Assembly (NCBI RefSeq): GCF_003202035.1
Contig: NZ_QJKC01000010.1
Location: forward strand, 62,001-126,000
Reading direction: 5' to 3'
DNA: 64,000 nucleotides
From: Aquitalea magnusonii
GTDB lineage: Bacteria > Pseudomonadota > Gammaproteobacteria > Burkholderiales > Chromobacteriaceae
Made by a program: the position numbers and the translations under genes. Positions 45,678-54,277 of the stretch are shown in pieces. Numbering within the stretch: the stretch's first letter is position 1; every line of letters starts with the position of its first letter. The notes under the pieces are model-generated. The model was given only the letters and a program-made list of their open reading frames with translations, ran no database searches and was not told the DNA's origin.

Positions 45678-46348
45678 GCCAGCCTCCTGACACGCCAGCT
45701 GCCTGTCGACTCCGGCAACAACAGCACATGGCTTTGCACAGTCACCGCACTATCCGGCAAACGGCCCCAGCCACGCGCTGTCACACGCAATAGCAGGCCG
45801 CGCTGTTCACCATCCACATACTGTGGGTCCAGCAACTCGAGCAGATAATGCGGGTCACTCCAGAACCAAGGCCCGGTGGTCACGACCGGGCAGCGTCCAG
45901 CCGTCGCCACCGACTGCAGCTCCAGCCGCAATGCCACGCCACAAGGGTGCAGCAGCGCCACGCCGCTCTCATCCAGCCGCTGCCAGGGCGGTGCGATCGG
46001 CTGCCGGGCCAGTGTTGCCGACAGGCATAAGCCCTGCTGCCAACCCGCCGGATTACGCGACTGCCGGCAGGACAGGGTAAACGGTGACTCGCTCTGCCGT
46101 AGCGCACTGTGGCTCATGCCGGCCACTTGCGCGGCAAACGGCAGCTTGGCCAAGGCCTGCTCGCCGGCCTGCAAACCCAGCTCGGCCAGCTGGAAGGCAC
46201 GCTGGGCATCATCCAGCTGACTGCCGATGCGCTGCTCATCGCGCAATAAGCGGCTCAGCCCCAGCACCAGTGCGCTCATCAACAGCAGCAACAGCAAGGC
46301 TGTCAGCAGTACCACCCCACGCGCCCCCTGGCGCATCAGGCCAGACAT
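45659..46348 (-). CDS. pilX: Type IV minor pilin, PilX/PilK-like
   Basis: A 229-residue protein starting MSGLMRQGARGVVLLTALLLL. The leader peptidase site is G/VVLLT, and the usual Glu at position 5 is missing, as in GspK-type tip pilins. A long soluble domain follows. Upstream codons of the open frame belong to the pilW overlap; ATG 46348 gives a short normal leader. It overlaps pilW by 13 bp. Confidence 0.82.
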   Translation of the reverse strand: MSGLMRQGARGVVLLTALLLLLLMSALVLGLSRLLRDEQRIGSQLDDAQRAFQLAELGLQAGEQALAKLPFAAQVAGMSHSALRQSESPFTLSCRQSRNPAGWQQGLCLSATLARQPIAPPWQRLDESGVALLHPCGVALRLELQSVATAGRCPVVTTGPWFWSDPHYLLELLDPQYVDGEQRGLLLRVTARGWGRLPDSAVTVQSHVLLLPESTGSWRVRRLAWRELR

Positions 46349-47145
46349 GCAGGCCCCGCCCGACTCATCACTTGCAGGCGATACGGTAGCGCATTGCTGC
46401 CGCTGGCTTGGCGCATGGCCAGTTGCAAGGTCCACCACGACCGGGGCGCACTGCCCGGACAGGCGGGCAATGTTTCTGCCTGCAAGTGCAGACGGGCAAT
46501 GCCACTGGCCAGCCATAGCTGTGGCTGACCAGTCTGCTCCAACCACAGCTTGCCCTCCGCACTCTCCTGGTCCAGCCGGTAGTGGCGCTGCTGCAAGGCC
46601 AGCAGCTCAAGCGAGGGCAGATGATGCTCGGCCATATGTGCGCGCAATGGGCTGTTAACAGCCAGTTGTAACCAGAATGCGCCATCCTGCTGCTGCAGGG
46701 AGACATCACTATCCAGCTTCAGCAAGTCGACACGGCGGCAGCTGGCCAGCAGCAAAGGCTGTTCTGATGGCCAGGCTGGTGGCGGCTGCAGCAAGCGCCA
46801 GCGGCTGATCTGCCCCTGGCTGTCCGCCGGCTCGGCCAACAGGGCGATGCCGCCATCGCCATAACTCAGGCTCAATACGCCCTCGCCTGCCTGCGGCATG
46901 ACTTGGCTCCCGCTGGCAAGCCACTGCGCCGGCCCCGCGCAGGCAAAACTGCCGGCCATGCGCAGATCACGCGCCAGCTGCTGCAGCACAAAACGGGCTT
47001 CCTGTTGTGACGCCAGCCGGGTGCTGGCAAAGCTGCGGGTTTGCAATACCGCATGCAGGCTGTGCCACAGCAAACCGCACAGCAGCAAGCCCAGCAAGCT
47101 GCTGAGCATCAGCTCCACCAGCGAGAAGCCACGCGCCGCCGGCAT
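46336..47145 (-). CDS. pilW: Type IV minor pilin, PilW-like
   Basis: A 269-residue minor pilin with leader MPAARG and FSLVELMLSSLLGLLLCGLL (Glu5 present). DLRMAGSFACAG near residue 60 is typical of PilW/PilJ. In known systems PilV, PilW, PilX and PilE form the tip complex that primes assembly. It lies 7 bp after pilV. Confidence 0.88.
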   Translation of the reverse strand: MPAARGFSLVELMLSSLLGLLLCGLLWHSLHAVLQTRSFASTRLASQQEARFVLQQLARDLRMAGSFACAGPAQWLASGSQVMPQAGEGVLSLSYGDGGIALLAEPADSQGQISRWRLLQPPPAWPSEQPLLLASCRRVDLLKLDSDVSLQQQDGAFWLQLAVNSPLRAHMAEHHLPSLELLALQQRHYRLDQESAEGKLWLEQTGQPQLWLASGIARLHLQAETLPACPGSAPRSWWTLQLAMRQASGSNALPYRLQVMSRAGPACLA

Positions 47146-47152
47146 CAGCGGC

Positions 47153-47566
47153 TCACTCCAGCGCCAGCGGCAAAAGCCCCGCCGCTACGGCCGGCTGCAG
47201 CAGCCATACCCTGCCGCTGGCCTGGCAATCCTGCGCCAGTGGCACGGCCGGCAAGGCGCCTGCATGGCGACAGAGCAAGAGACTTCCCCCCTGCCCTTCC
47301 GGCCACAGCACGCGCACATCCTGCTGCAGTTGCTCTTGCGCTGAAGCGGCGTAACGCCCACCGGAGCGGCCAGACAAGGCCTGCTGCTGATCCGCCTGCA
47401 TGGCCTCGGCCAGATTCAGGCTGGCCAGTAACAACCGGCTATCGGCATCGCTGGCGCGTAACTGCCGCAGGCTCTGCCCGGCCATGCCGGACAGGCTGAG
47501 CAGGCCAAACAGCAGGATCAGCACGCCCAGCATCACTTCGACCAGGCTGAAACCCCGGCTGCGCAT
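47153..47566 (-). CDS. pilV: Type IV minor pilin, PilV-like
   Basis: A 137-residue pilin beginning MRSRGFSLVEVMLGVLILLFGLLSL, with Glu5 and the PilV-like pattern SGMAGQSLRQLRASDADSRLLLASLNLAEAM broken over residues 28-58. The ATG at 47566 is chosen for its short basic leader; the longer frame upstream overlaps fimT in another frame. It follows fimT by 4 bp. Confidence 0.87.
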   Translation of the reverse strand: MRSRGFSLVEVMLGVLILLFGLLSLSGMAGQSLRQLRASDADSRLLLASLNLAEAMQADQQQALSGRSGGRYAASAQEQLQQDVRVLWPEGQGGSLLLCRHAGALPAVPLAQDCQASGRVWLLQPAVAAGLLPLALE

Positions 47567-47570
47567 CTGC

Positions 47571-48125
47571 CTAGTCACAGCAGTTGTCCTGGCTGCACCA
47601 TTGCGCCTTGCCACTGGGCTGCAATAGCAGGCTGTGGCACTGGCCTCCTGGAGTACGCAACTGAAAACGCGGCACCGTGCCGCTGTGCAGGCGACCATGG
47701 GGCGTAAAGGCAAAATCCTGGCGATTGGCACTGAGCTGCACGCTGGTGCTGCTGAACAGCAGGTGATGCAGCCGCTCGCCGCTGTCGTAACGGCCATCTG
47801 GGCGGGATGGTGCATCGGCAAACACCAGCAAGCCTTCGCTCCAGTTGCCGGCGCCATTGCCGGACTGGCAGCCCTGGATCTCCAGATTGACCTTGCTGTT
47901 GAGTGCACACACCCATACGGTGCGATTACCACGAATGGCCTCGCTGCGTGCCAGCTGCAGGCCGGATTGCAATAACTGGCCCCGGGCGAGCAGGCGCTGC
48001 CGCTCCAGCATGTCCTGCATGGCCGGCAGCGTCTGGGCCAGCAGGATCGCGCTGACCGCCAGCACGATCAGTAACTCGTACAAGGTAAAACCGCCACCGC
48101 GGCGACCAGCATCAGGGCAGGACAT
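47571..48125 (-). CDS. fimT: Type IV minor pilin, FimT/GspH-like
   Basis: A 184-residue pseudopilin with leader MSCPDAGRRGG and FTLYELLIVLAVSAILL (Glu5 present). LARSEAIRGNRTVWVC (about 55) and a C-terminal GspH-type beta domain with NWSEGLLVFAD follow. It is the first gene of the operon fimT-pilV-pilW-pilX-pilE. The 204 bp between it and polA include a GGCAGGA/TCCTGCC inverted repeat (48155-48181 region) and presumably the operon promoter. Confidence 0.87.
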   Translation of the reverse strand: MSCPDAGRRGGGFTLYELLIVLAVSAILLAQTLPAMQDMLERQRLLARGQLLQSGLQLARSEAIRGNRTVWVCALNSKVNLEIQGCQSGNGAGNWSEGLLVFADAPSRPDGRYDSGERLHHLLFSSTSVQLSANRQDFAFTPHGRLHSGTVPRFQLRTPGGQCHSLLLQPSGKAQWCSQDNCCD

Positions 48126-48267
48126 GGGCAGGTCACCTCCATGAGCGCAAGCAAGTGATGGGCAGGACTGGATATCCTGCCCCGCCCGGCCCGGACGGGC
48201 TTGCAGCTACTGCTGAGACAACAGCGGAATACTCTGATAAAGCGCCGTCCACACCCATTTCAAACAA

Positions 48268-48295
48268 AGAAAAAGCCACCGGCATGGGTGGCTTT
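48268..48295 (-). terminator. Terminator after polA
   Basis: A 9-bp stem (AAAGCCACC with GGTGGCTTT) and 6-nt loop, followed on the minus strand by TTCTTT. It lies 35 bp past the polA stop. Confidence 0.82.
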
Positions 48296-48329
48296 GGCTG
48301 AAGGATTGAAGATGATGAAGTGCTGAAGC

Positions 48330-51125
48330 TTAGTGGGCGGCTTCCCAGCTGCTACCGGCACCCACTTCCGCCAGCAGCGGCACCTTGAGTTGCGCCACAC
48401 CGGCCATGATTTGCGGCAGCTGCTGTTTGACCCGTTCCAGCTCGGTATCCGGCACTTCCAGCACCAGTTCATCGTGTACCTGCATGATCAGCAGGCTGGA
48501 CAGCTTCTCCGCATCCAGCCAGTTTTGCACGGCAATCATCGCCAGCTTGATCAGGTCGGCGGCGGTACCTTGCATCGGCGCATTGATGGCGGCACGTTCG
48601 GCCCCGGCGCGGCGGGCCGGGTTGGCCAGCTTGATTTCCGGCAGATACAAGCGACGGCCGAATACGGTTTCCACATAGCCTTGCTCGCGCGCGGTTTCGC
48701 GGGTGCGCTGCATGTAGTCGGCCACGCCGGGATAGCGCATGAAGTAGCGGTCGATGTATTGCTGGGCGGCGCTGCGTTCGATGTCCAGCTGGGCCGCCAG
48801 GCCAAAGGCACTCATGCCGTAGATCAGGCCGAAGTTGATGGCCTTGGCGGCGCGGCGCTGATCGCTCGTCACCTGCTCCAGTGTCACGCCGAATACTTCA
48901 GCAGCCGTGGCCTTGTGAATGTCCTCGCCACTGGCAAAGGCGGCCAGCATGCCTGCGTCGTCGGACAGATGCGCCATGATGCGCAGTTCAATCTGCGAAT
49001 AGTCGGCACTGACGATGCTGTGGCCGGGCTTGGCGATAAAGGCCTCGCGCACGCGGCGGCCTTCGGCGGTGCGTACCGGGATGTTTTGCAGGTTAGGGTC
49101 GGAACTGGCCAGCCGCCCGGTAATGGCCACGGCTTGCGAGTAATTGGTATGCACCCGGCCGGTGTCCGGGTTGATCAGCGTCGGCAGCTTGTCGGTATAG
49201 GTGGACTTGAGCTTGGTCAGGCTGCGGTATTGCAGGATGCATTTGGGCAGCGGGTAATCCAGCGCCAGCGCTTCCAGTACCGATTCGTCGGTGGAGAAAC
49301 CACCGGACGGGGTTTTCTTGATGCCCTTGGTGGGAATGCCCAGTTTGCCGAACAGGATTTCCTGCAACTGCTTGGGCGAATTCAGATTGAAGGGCTGGCC
49401 GGCCAGTTCATAGGCTTGGCTTTCCAGTTGCAGCATCTGCGTGCCCAGCTGATGGCTCTGCGCCGCCAGCTGCTCGCGGTCGATCAGCACGCCATTGCGC
49501 TCCATGCGGAACAGCACTTCGGCCACCGGCAGTTCGATATCGCGGTAAATTTCGCCAAGCCGGCCGCTCAGTTGCGGGGCAAAGTACTGGTTCAGCCGCA
49601 GGGTGATGTCGGCATCTTCTGCCGCGTAATTGGCGGCGATCTCGATATCCACCTCGCCAAAGCCGATCTGCTTGGCTCCCTTGCCGCAGATGTCTTCGTA
49701 GCTGACCGTGGTTTCGCCCAGATGGCGGGCGGCCAGGTCGTCCATATTGTGGCGCTGGTGGCTTTCCAGCACATAGGAGGCCAGCATGGAATCGTCCACC
49801 ACCCCGGCCAGCTGGATGCCGTGATTGGCAAACACATGGCGGTCGTATTTCAGGTTCTGGCCGCATTTGGGCTTGCTGGCGTCTTCCAGCCAGGGCTTGA
49901 GCCGGGCCAGTACCTCGTCCAGCGCCAGTTGCTGCGGTGCGCCGGCATAGTGATGACCCAGCGGCAGGTAGGCGGCCTCGCCGGCTTGCAGGGCGAAGCT
50001 GATGCCGACAATGCGCGCCTGCATCTGGTCGAGGCTGGTGGTTTCGGTGTCCAGCGACACCAGCGCACCGCTACCCAGCTTGTCCAGCCAGCCTTGCAGC
50101 GCGGCCTCATCCAGAATGGTGTGGTAATGGCGGGAGATGGCGCTCACTGGCGGGGCGACCGGCGCAGGAGCGGATACCGCAGCGGCCATGGCAAACATAT
50201 CGTCCGTCTGGCCGACACTCGCGGCAGGCGCATCGACCACAGCCGGGCTGCTGAGCGGCGCATCTTCGCCTTCGGTGACTTCGCGGTAGAAGGTACGGAA
50301 GCCGTGGTCCTTGAACAGCTCGGCCAGGCGCGGACGGTCTTTCACGCCGTGCTGCAGGCTGTTCAGGCCATAGGGCATGTCCTGCTGCAGATCGACATCG
50401 CACTTGATGGTGATAAGCTGATGACCGCGCGGCAGCCAGTCCAGTGCGGCGCGCAGGTTTTCGCCCACCTTGCCGCCCACCTTGTCGGCATTGGCGATGA
50501 TATTGTCCAGCGTGCCGTATTCTTCCAGCCACTTGACGGCGGTTTTGGGGCCGCACTTGTCCACGCCGGGGACGTTGTCCACCTTGTCACCGATCAGGGT
50601 GAGGTAGTCGATGATACGTTCGGGCGGCACGCCGAACTTCTCTTTCACCCCGGCCTGGTCCAGGTTTTCATTGGTCATGGTGTTCACCAGCGACACCATG
50701 GGCGTCACCAGCTGGGCCATGTCCTTGTCGCCTGTGGAAATGATGACCCGGAAGCCGGCAGCCTCGCCCATGCGCGCCAGTGTGCCGATGACATCGTCCG
50801 CTTCCACCCCGTCCACCATCAGCAGCGGCCAGCCGGAGGCTTGCACCACCTCGTGCACCGGCTTAATCTGTGCGGCCAGCTCTTCCGGCATGGAAGGCCG
50901 GTTGGCCTTGTATTCCGGGTACAAGTCATCGCGGAAAGTCTTGCCTTTAGCGTCGAAAACGCAGGCGCTATAATCGAACTGCACCTCTTTCTCCAGCCGG
51001 CGCAGCATGTTGACCATGCCGTAAACCGCCCCGGTGGGCCGGCCATCCGGAGAACGCAAATCGGGCATCGCATGAAAGGCGCGATACAGGTAGGAAGAGC
51101 CGTCGATCAATAACAATGTTTTCAT
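48330..51125 (-). CDS. polA: DNA polymerase I
   Basis: A 931-residue repair and Okazaki-maturation polymerase. The N-terminal 5'-nuclease shows LLIDGSSYLYRAFHA and GVEADDVIGTLA. The 3'-5' exonuclease keeps its metal ligands (LDTETTSL, about 357-363; YAAEDADITLRL), so proofreading is likely active. The polymerase motifs are SADYSQIELRIMAHLS (A), RRAAKAINFGLIYG (B) and MQVHDELVLEVP (C). An unusual Ala/Pro-rich linker (about 295-335) joins the first two domains. It is divergent from a LOG-family gene with only 13 bp between the start codons. Confidence 0.97.
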   Translation of the reverse strand: MKTLLLIDGSSYLYRAFHAMPDLRSPDGRPTGAVYGMVNMLRRLEKEVQFDYSACVFDAKGKTFRDDLYPEYKANRPSMPEELAAQIKPVHEVVQASGWPLLMVDGVEADDVIGTLARMGEAAGFRVIISTGDKDMAQLVTPMVSLVNTMTNENLDQAGVKEKFGVPPERIIDYLTLIGDKVDNVPGVDKCGPKTAVKWLEEYGTLDNIIANADKVGGKVGENLRAALDWLPRGHQLITIKCDVDLQQDMPYGLNSLQHGVKDRPRLAELFKDHGFRTFYREVTEGEDAPLSSPAVVDAPAASVGQTDDMFAMAAAVSAPAPVAPPVSAISRHYHTILDEAALQGWLDKLGSGALVSLDTETTSLDQMQARIVGISFALQAGEAAYLPLGHHYAGAPQQLALDEVLARLKPWLEDASKPKCGQNLKYDRHVFANHGIQLAGVVDDSMLASYVLESHQRHNMDDLAARHLGETTVSYEDICGKGAKQIGFGEVDIEIAANYAAEDADITLRLNQYFAPQLSGRLGEIYRDIELPVAEVLFRMERNGVLIDREQLAAQSHQLGTQMLQLESQAYELAGQPFNLNSPKQLQEILFGKLGIPTKGIKKTPSGGFSTDESVLEALALDYPLPKCILQYRSLTKLKSTYTDKLPTLINPDTGRVHTNYSQAVAITGRLASSDPNLQNIPVRTAEGRRVREAFIAKPGHSIVSADYSQIELRIMAHLSDDAGMLAAFASGEDIHKATAAEVFGVTLEQVTSDQRRAAKAINFGLIYGMSAFGLAAQLDIERSAAQQYIDRYFMRYPGVADYMQRTRETAREQGYVETVFGRRLYLPEIKLANPARRAGAERAAINAPMQGTAADLIKLAMIAVQNWLDAEKLSSLLIMQVHDELVLEVPDTELERVKQQLPQIMAGVAQLKVPLLAEVGAGSSWEAAH

Positions 51126-51138
51126 AGAAGAGGGGCGA

Positions 51139-51870
51139 ATGATGAGCTTGTCCGATAAGTTGCCGCAGACCAGTGATCGTTACGACATGATGCAGCGCTT
51201 CCGCTCGCGCGAGGCGTGGCACGTGATGAAGATCATGTCGGAGTTTGTCGATTCGGCCGAAGAACTGCAAGGCATCACGCCGGCAGTCAGCATCTTCGGC
51301 AGCGCCCGCACTCCGCGCGACCATCCCTATTATAAGCTGACCGAGGAAGTGGCCCGGCTTCTTTCTGATTCCGGTTTCTCGGTGATTTCCGGGGGCGGCC
51401 CCGGCATCATGGAAGCGGCCAACAAGGGCGCCTTTTATGGCAAGAGCCCGTCGGTGGCGCTCAATATCGTGCTGCCACACGAACAGAAGCCCAACGAATA
51501 CCAGGATCTGTCGATCAAGTTCAACCACTTTTTCAGCCGCAAGGTGATGTTCGTCAAGCATGCCATCGCCTATGTGGTGATGCCGGGCGGCTTTGGTACC
51601 CTGGATGAAATGTTCGAGGCGCTGACGCTGATCCAGACCGGCAAGTCGCGCCCCATCCCCATCATCCTGTGCTGCAGCGAATTCTGGAGCGGTCTGATCG
51701 ACTGGGTAAAAAACCATCTGGTAAAAGAAGGTATGATCAACCCTGACGACGTGAACCTGATCCAGCTGATCGACGAACCCGGCCAGATCGTGGAAACCAT
51801 TTTCAAGCACTACGAAACCCGCGGCTTCGAGGCTCTGCCGGAAGAACGCGAAAAACTGCTCAACCTATAA
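51139..51870 (+). CDS. LOG family protein (nucleotide 5'-monophosphate phosphoribohydrolase-like)
   Basis: A Rossmann-fold protein of 243 residues of the TIGR00730/LOG group. SIFGSARTPRDHPYY, ISGGGPGIMEAANKGA and the active-site MPGGFGTLDEMFEALT (about 149-165) match the GG-x-E nucleotide-hydrolysis signature. Plant and bacterial relatives release cytokinin bases from riboside monophosphates, while others act on purine monophosphates. Two ATGs (51139, 51142) follow AGGGGCGA. Promoter sequences must lie within polA; TTTAGC-17-TATAAT at 50946-50974 is a candidate. Confidence 0.9.
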   Translation: MMSLSDKLPQTSDRYDMMQRFRSREAWHVMKIMSEFVDSAEELQGITPAVSIFGSARTPRDHPYYKLTEEVARLLSDSGFSVISGGGPGIMEAANKGAFYGKSPSVALNIVLPHEQKPNEYQDLSIKFNHFFSRKVMFVKHAIAYVVMPGGFGTLDEMFEALTLIQTGKSRPIPIILCCSEFWSGLIDWVKNHLVKEGMINPDDVNLIQLIDEPGQIVETIFKHYETRGFEALPEEREKLLNL

Positions 51871-51897
51871 CGACACTGTCACCAAGGACCCATCATC

Positions 51898-52218
51898 ATG
51901 CGTCGCTTCCTTGCCCTCCTCGCCCTGCTGCCGCTTGCGGCCGCCTGGGCCGACACGCCGGCCCCGGCCACCGTTCCGCCGCCGCCCACCATTTCGCCGG
52001 ATGCTGCCGCCACGGCCGAACCGGAAGTACGCATCATCCAGCGCGGTGACGACAAGATCGAGGAATACCGCCTCAATGGTCAGCTCTACATGATGAAAGT
52101 CACCCCTGCCATTGGTTTCCCTTACTACCTGATGGATGAAGAGGGCAATGGCAGCATGAAGCAGGTGGACCCGAATCGCCGCATCGTCATCCCGCAATGG
52201 GTTCTCAAGCGCTTCTGA
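51898..52218 (+). CDS. DUF2782 family periplasmic protein
   Basis: A 106-residue protein with signal peptide MRRFLALLALLPLAAAWA. A Pro/Ala-rich spacer (about 20-45) precedes a conserved domain with VRIIQRGDDKIEEYRLNGQ and IGFPYYLMDEEG. The function of DUF2782 is unknown. It often stands next to thrB in this group, as here, where thrB starts 9 bp after the stop. Confidence 0.87.
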   Translation: MRRFLALLALLPLAAAWADTPAPATVPPPPTISPDAAATAEPEVRIIQRGDDKIEEYRLNGQLYMMKVTPAIGFPYYLMDEEGNGSMKQVDPNRRIVIPQWVLKRF

Positions 52219-52227
52219 GGAACAGGC

Positions 52228-53166
52228 ATGTCGGTTTACACCACCGTCAGCGATGACATGATGCAAGGCTGGCTGAGCCGCTATGCGCTCGGCCAGCTGG
52301 TCGAACTCAAGGGCATCGCCGCTGGCGTCACCAATACCAATTACTTTGTCACCACCACCCATGGCCGTTACGTCCTCACCATCTTCGAAACCCTGAAGCT
52401 GGAAGAACTGCCCTACTACCTGACGCTGATGAGCCATCTGGCGCGTCACGGCGTGGCCTGCCCGGCCCCGCTGGCCGATCACACCGACCAGTTTGCCTCG
52501 CTCCTGGCCGGCAAGCCGGCTTGCCTGGTGAGCTGCCTGTCCGGTGCCGACATCAGCCGGCCCAGCGCCATCCAGTGCCGGGCCGTGGGGGAAATGCTGG
52601 CCCAGATGCATGTGGCCAGCGCCACCTTCCCGCGCAAGATGAAGAATCCGCGTGGCCCGCGCTGGTGGAGCGAAACCGCCACGGCCATGTATCCCTACAT
52701 GGACGCGGCCGATGCCGCCAGCCTGCGTGAAGAGGTGCAATTCCAGGACAGCCACCGCTTTGATCACCTGCCCAGCGGCGTGATCCATGCCGACCTGTTC
52801 AAGGACAATGTGCTGATGGACGGCGACAAAATCGCCGGTTTCATCGACTTTTACTACGCCTGCAACGACATCCTGCTGTATGACGTAGCCATTGCCTTCA
52901 ACGACTGGACGCGGCTGGAGGACGGCAGCATCTGCCCGGAACGGGCCACTGCCTTGCTGGCCGGCTACCAGTCGGTGCGTCCGCTGACCGCCGAGGAAAT
53001 CCGCGCCTGGCCGGTGATGTTGCGCGCCGCCGCGCTGCGCTTCTGGACCTCGCGCCTGCTCGACCTCTACCAGCCCATGGCCGGCGAGCTGACCTACACC
53101 AAGGACCCCAAGGTGTTTCAGCGTCTGGTGGAAGCCCATCGCCAGCGCAGCGACTACTGGCTGTAA
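52228..53166 (+). CDS. thrB: Homoserine kinase, aminoglycoside-phosphotransferase fold
   Basis: Phosphorylates homoserine in threonine synthesis. It is the proteobacterial second type of ThrB (312 aa), not the GHMP type. GIAAGVTNTNYFVTT is the nucleotide loop (about 31), GVIHADLFKDNVLMD the catalytic Asp loop (about 185), and GFIDFYYACND the metal-binding Asp. AGGAACAGGC precedes the ATG. It probably shares a transcript with the LOG and DUF2782 genes. Confidence 0.95.
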   Translation: MSVYTTVSDDMMQGWLSRYALGQLVELKGIAAGVTNTNYFVTTTHGRYVLTIFETLKLEELPYYLTLMSHLARHGVACPAPLADHTDQFASLLAGKPACLVSCLSGADISRPSAIQCRAVGEMLAQMHVASATFPRKMKNPRGPRWWSETATAMYPYMDAADAASLREEVQFQDSHRFDHLPSGVIHADLFKDNVLMDGDKIAGFIDFYYACNDILLYDVAIAFNDWTRLEDGSICPERATALLAGYQSVRPLTAEEIRAWPVMLRAAALRFWTSRLLDLYQPMAGELTYTKDPKVFQRLVEAHRQRSDYWL

Positions 53167-53203
53167 GCAGCCGGTTCACCAGCCGGCCCTGCCGCTACCC
53201 GCC

Positions 53204-53233
53204 ACGGCCTTGCGGGCCAGCCCGCAGGGCCGT
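53204..53233. terminator. Terminator between thrB and yeiE
   Basis: A 13-bp stem with a single T-G wobble (ACGGCCTTGCGGG with CCCGCAGGGCCGT) around CCAG, followed by TTT. It lies between two convergent genes. Confidence 0.75.
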
Positions 53234-53234
53234 T

Positions 53235-54101
53235 TCACATGCGGTTGAACGCCAGCATGCCACGCGTCTGGCTCTTGTCCTTGTGATGAATGCGGTACAG
53301 CGGGCGATGCAAGGCAGGCAGGGGGGCCAGTACCGCCACCACCTGCCCGCTGTCCAGCAGTTCCTGCACCACATGCAAGGACAGGCAGCTCACCCCCAGC
53401 CCGGCGGCCACCACCCGCTTGATGGCTTCGGAATGGCCCATTTCCATGACCTGGGCAAAACCGCCCACATGCGGCAGCAACAGGCGCTCCACTTCCTCGC
53501 GCGTGCCGGAACCGCTCTCGCGCAATACCCACTGTGCCTGTGCCAGCCGTGACAGGCTGACCGCACCCTGTGCCAGTGGATGGCTGGCGGCAGCAAACAC
53601 CACCAGAATATCGTCCTGCCAGGGTTCCACCACGATATCCGGGTGGTGGCAGGGCCCTTCGATAAAGCCCATGTCCACCTTGAAGCCAGCCACCGCCTCC
53701 ACCACATCGGCGGTATTGGCCACCAGCAGTTCCACCCTGGCCTGCGGCTGCTGCAGCTGGAAACGGGCAATCTGTTCCGGTAGCAGATAATTGGCGATGG
53801 TGGTACTGGCGGCCAGCCGCAGATGCATGGCCGCCTCGCTGTCGAACAGCCGCTGCATGTCCTGCGCAGCATCCAGCATGGCGCGGGCGCGTGGCAGCAG
53901 CAGCCGGCCATGTTCATTCAGCACCAGCCGTCGCCCCACGCGGTCGAACAGCGGAGCGGCCAGCCCGGTCTCCAGTGCCGCCAGTGCCTGGCTGGCAGCT
54001 GACTGGGTCAGCGCCACCTGCCCGGCGGCCGCGGTCACCGTTCCCTGCTCGGTCACCGCCACAAACACTTCCAGTTCGCGCAAGCTCAAACGCAATGCCA
54101 T
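53235..54101 (-). CDS. yeiE: LysR family regulator, YeiE-like
   Basis: A 288-residue LysR protein. The DNA-binding part is [18 protein letters not shown] and [17 protein letters not shown], followed by [25 protein letters not shown] of the ligand domain, broken here into short parts. [14 protein letters not shown] is typical of the CysB-like/YeiE branch. It is divergent from yeiH, the same pairing as in enterobacteria, where YeiE has been tied to sulfite stress. ATG 54101 is used; 11 upstream codons are not conserved-looking. Confidence 0.87.
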   Translation of the reverse strand: MALRLSLRELEVFVAVTEQGTVTAAAGQVALTQSAASQALAALETGLAAPLFDRVGRRLVLNEHGRLLLPRARAMLDAAQDMQRLFDSEAAMHLRLAASTTIANYLLPEQIARFQLQQPQARVELLVANTADVVEAVAGFKVDMGFIEGPCHHPDIVVEPWQDDILVVFAAASHPLAQGAVSLSRLAQAQWVLRESGSGTREEVERLLLPHVGGFAQVMEMGHSEAIKRVVAAGLGVSCLSLHVVQELLDSGQVVAVLAPLPALHRPLYRIHHKDKSQTRGMLAFNRM

Positions 54102-54277
54102 CTGCCGCTCCTGTTGCGGCTGCTCGCCAGACACGGCGGCCAGCCGGATTGCCGTCCATTCAATATATTAATTTTTCTAATTATTTAAAGATATTTTATC
54201 CGTTTTTCAACTTTCAGGTGGCGGCGTATCGTTCAGACATCGGGGCAAAGCCCCCCACATCTTGCAGGTCGCTCATC
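54102..54277. promoter_or_regulatory. AT-rich divergent control region of yeiE and yeiH
   Basis: The stretch at about 54157-54225 is very AT-rich (ATATATTAATTTTTCTAAT and onwards) in an otherwise GC-rich region. A small GGGGC-AAA-GCCCC hairpin lies in the yeiH leader (54242-54254). It probably contains both promoters and the YeiE site. Confidence 0.6.

Noticed and set aside
48333-51113. Open frame of 926 codons antisense to the whole of polA
   Set aside because: polA has every expected motif. The antisense frame is a by-product of strong third-position GC bias; its translation is Gly/Gln/His-rich with no family resemblance.
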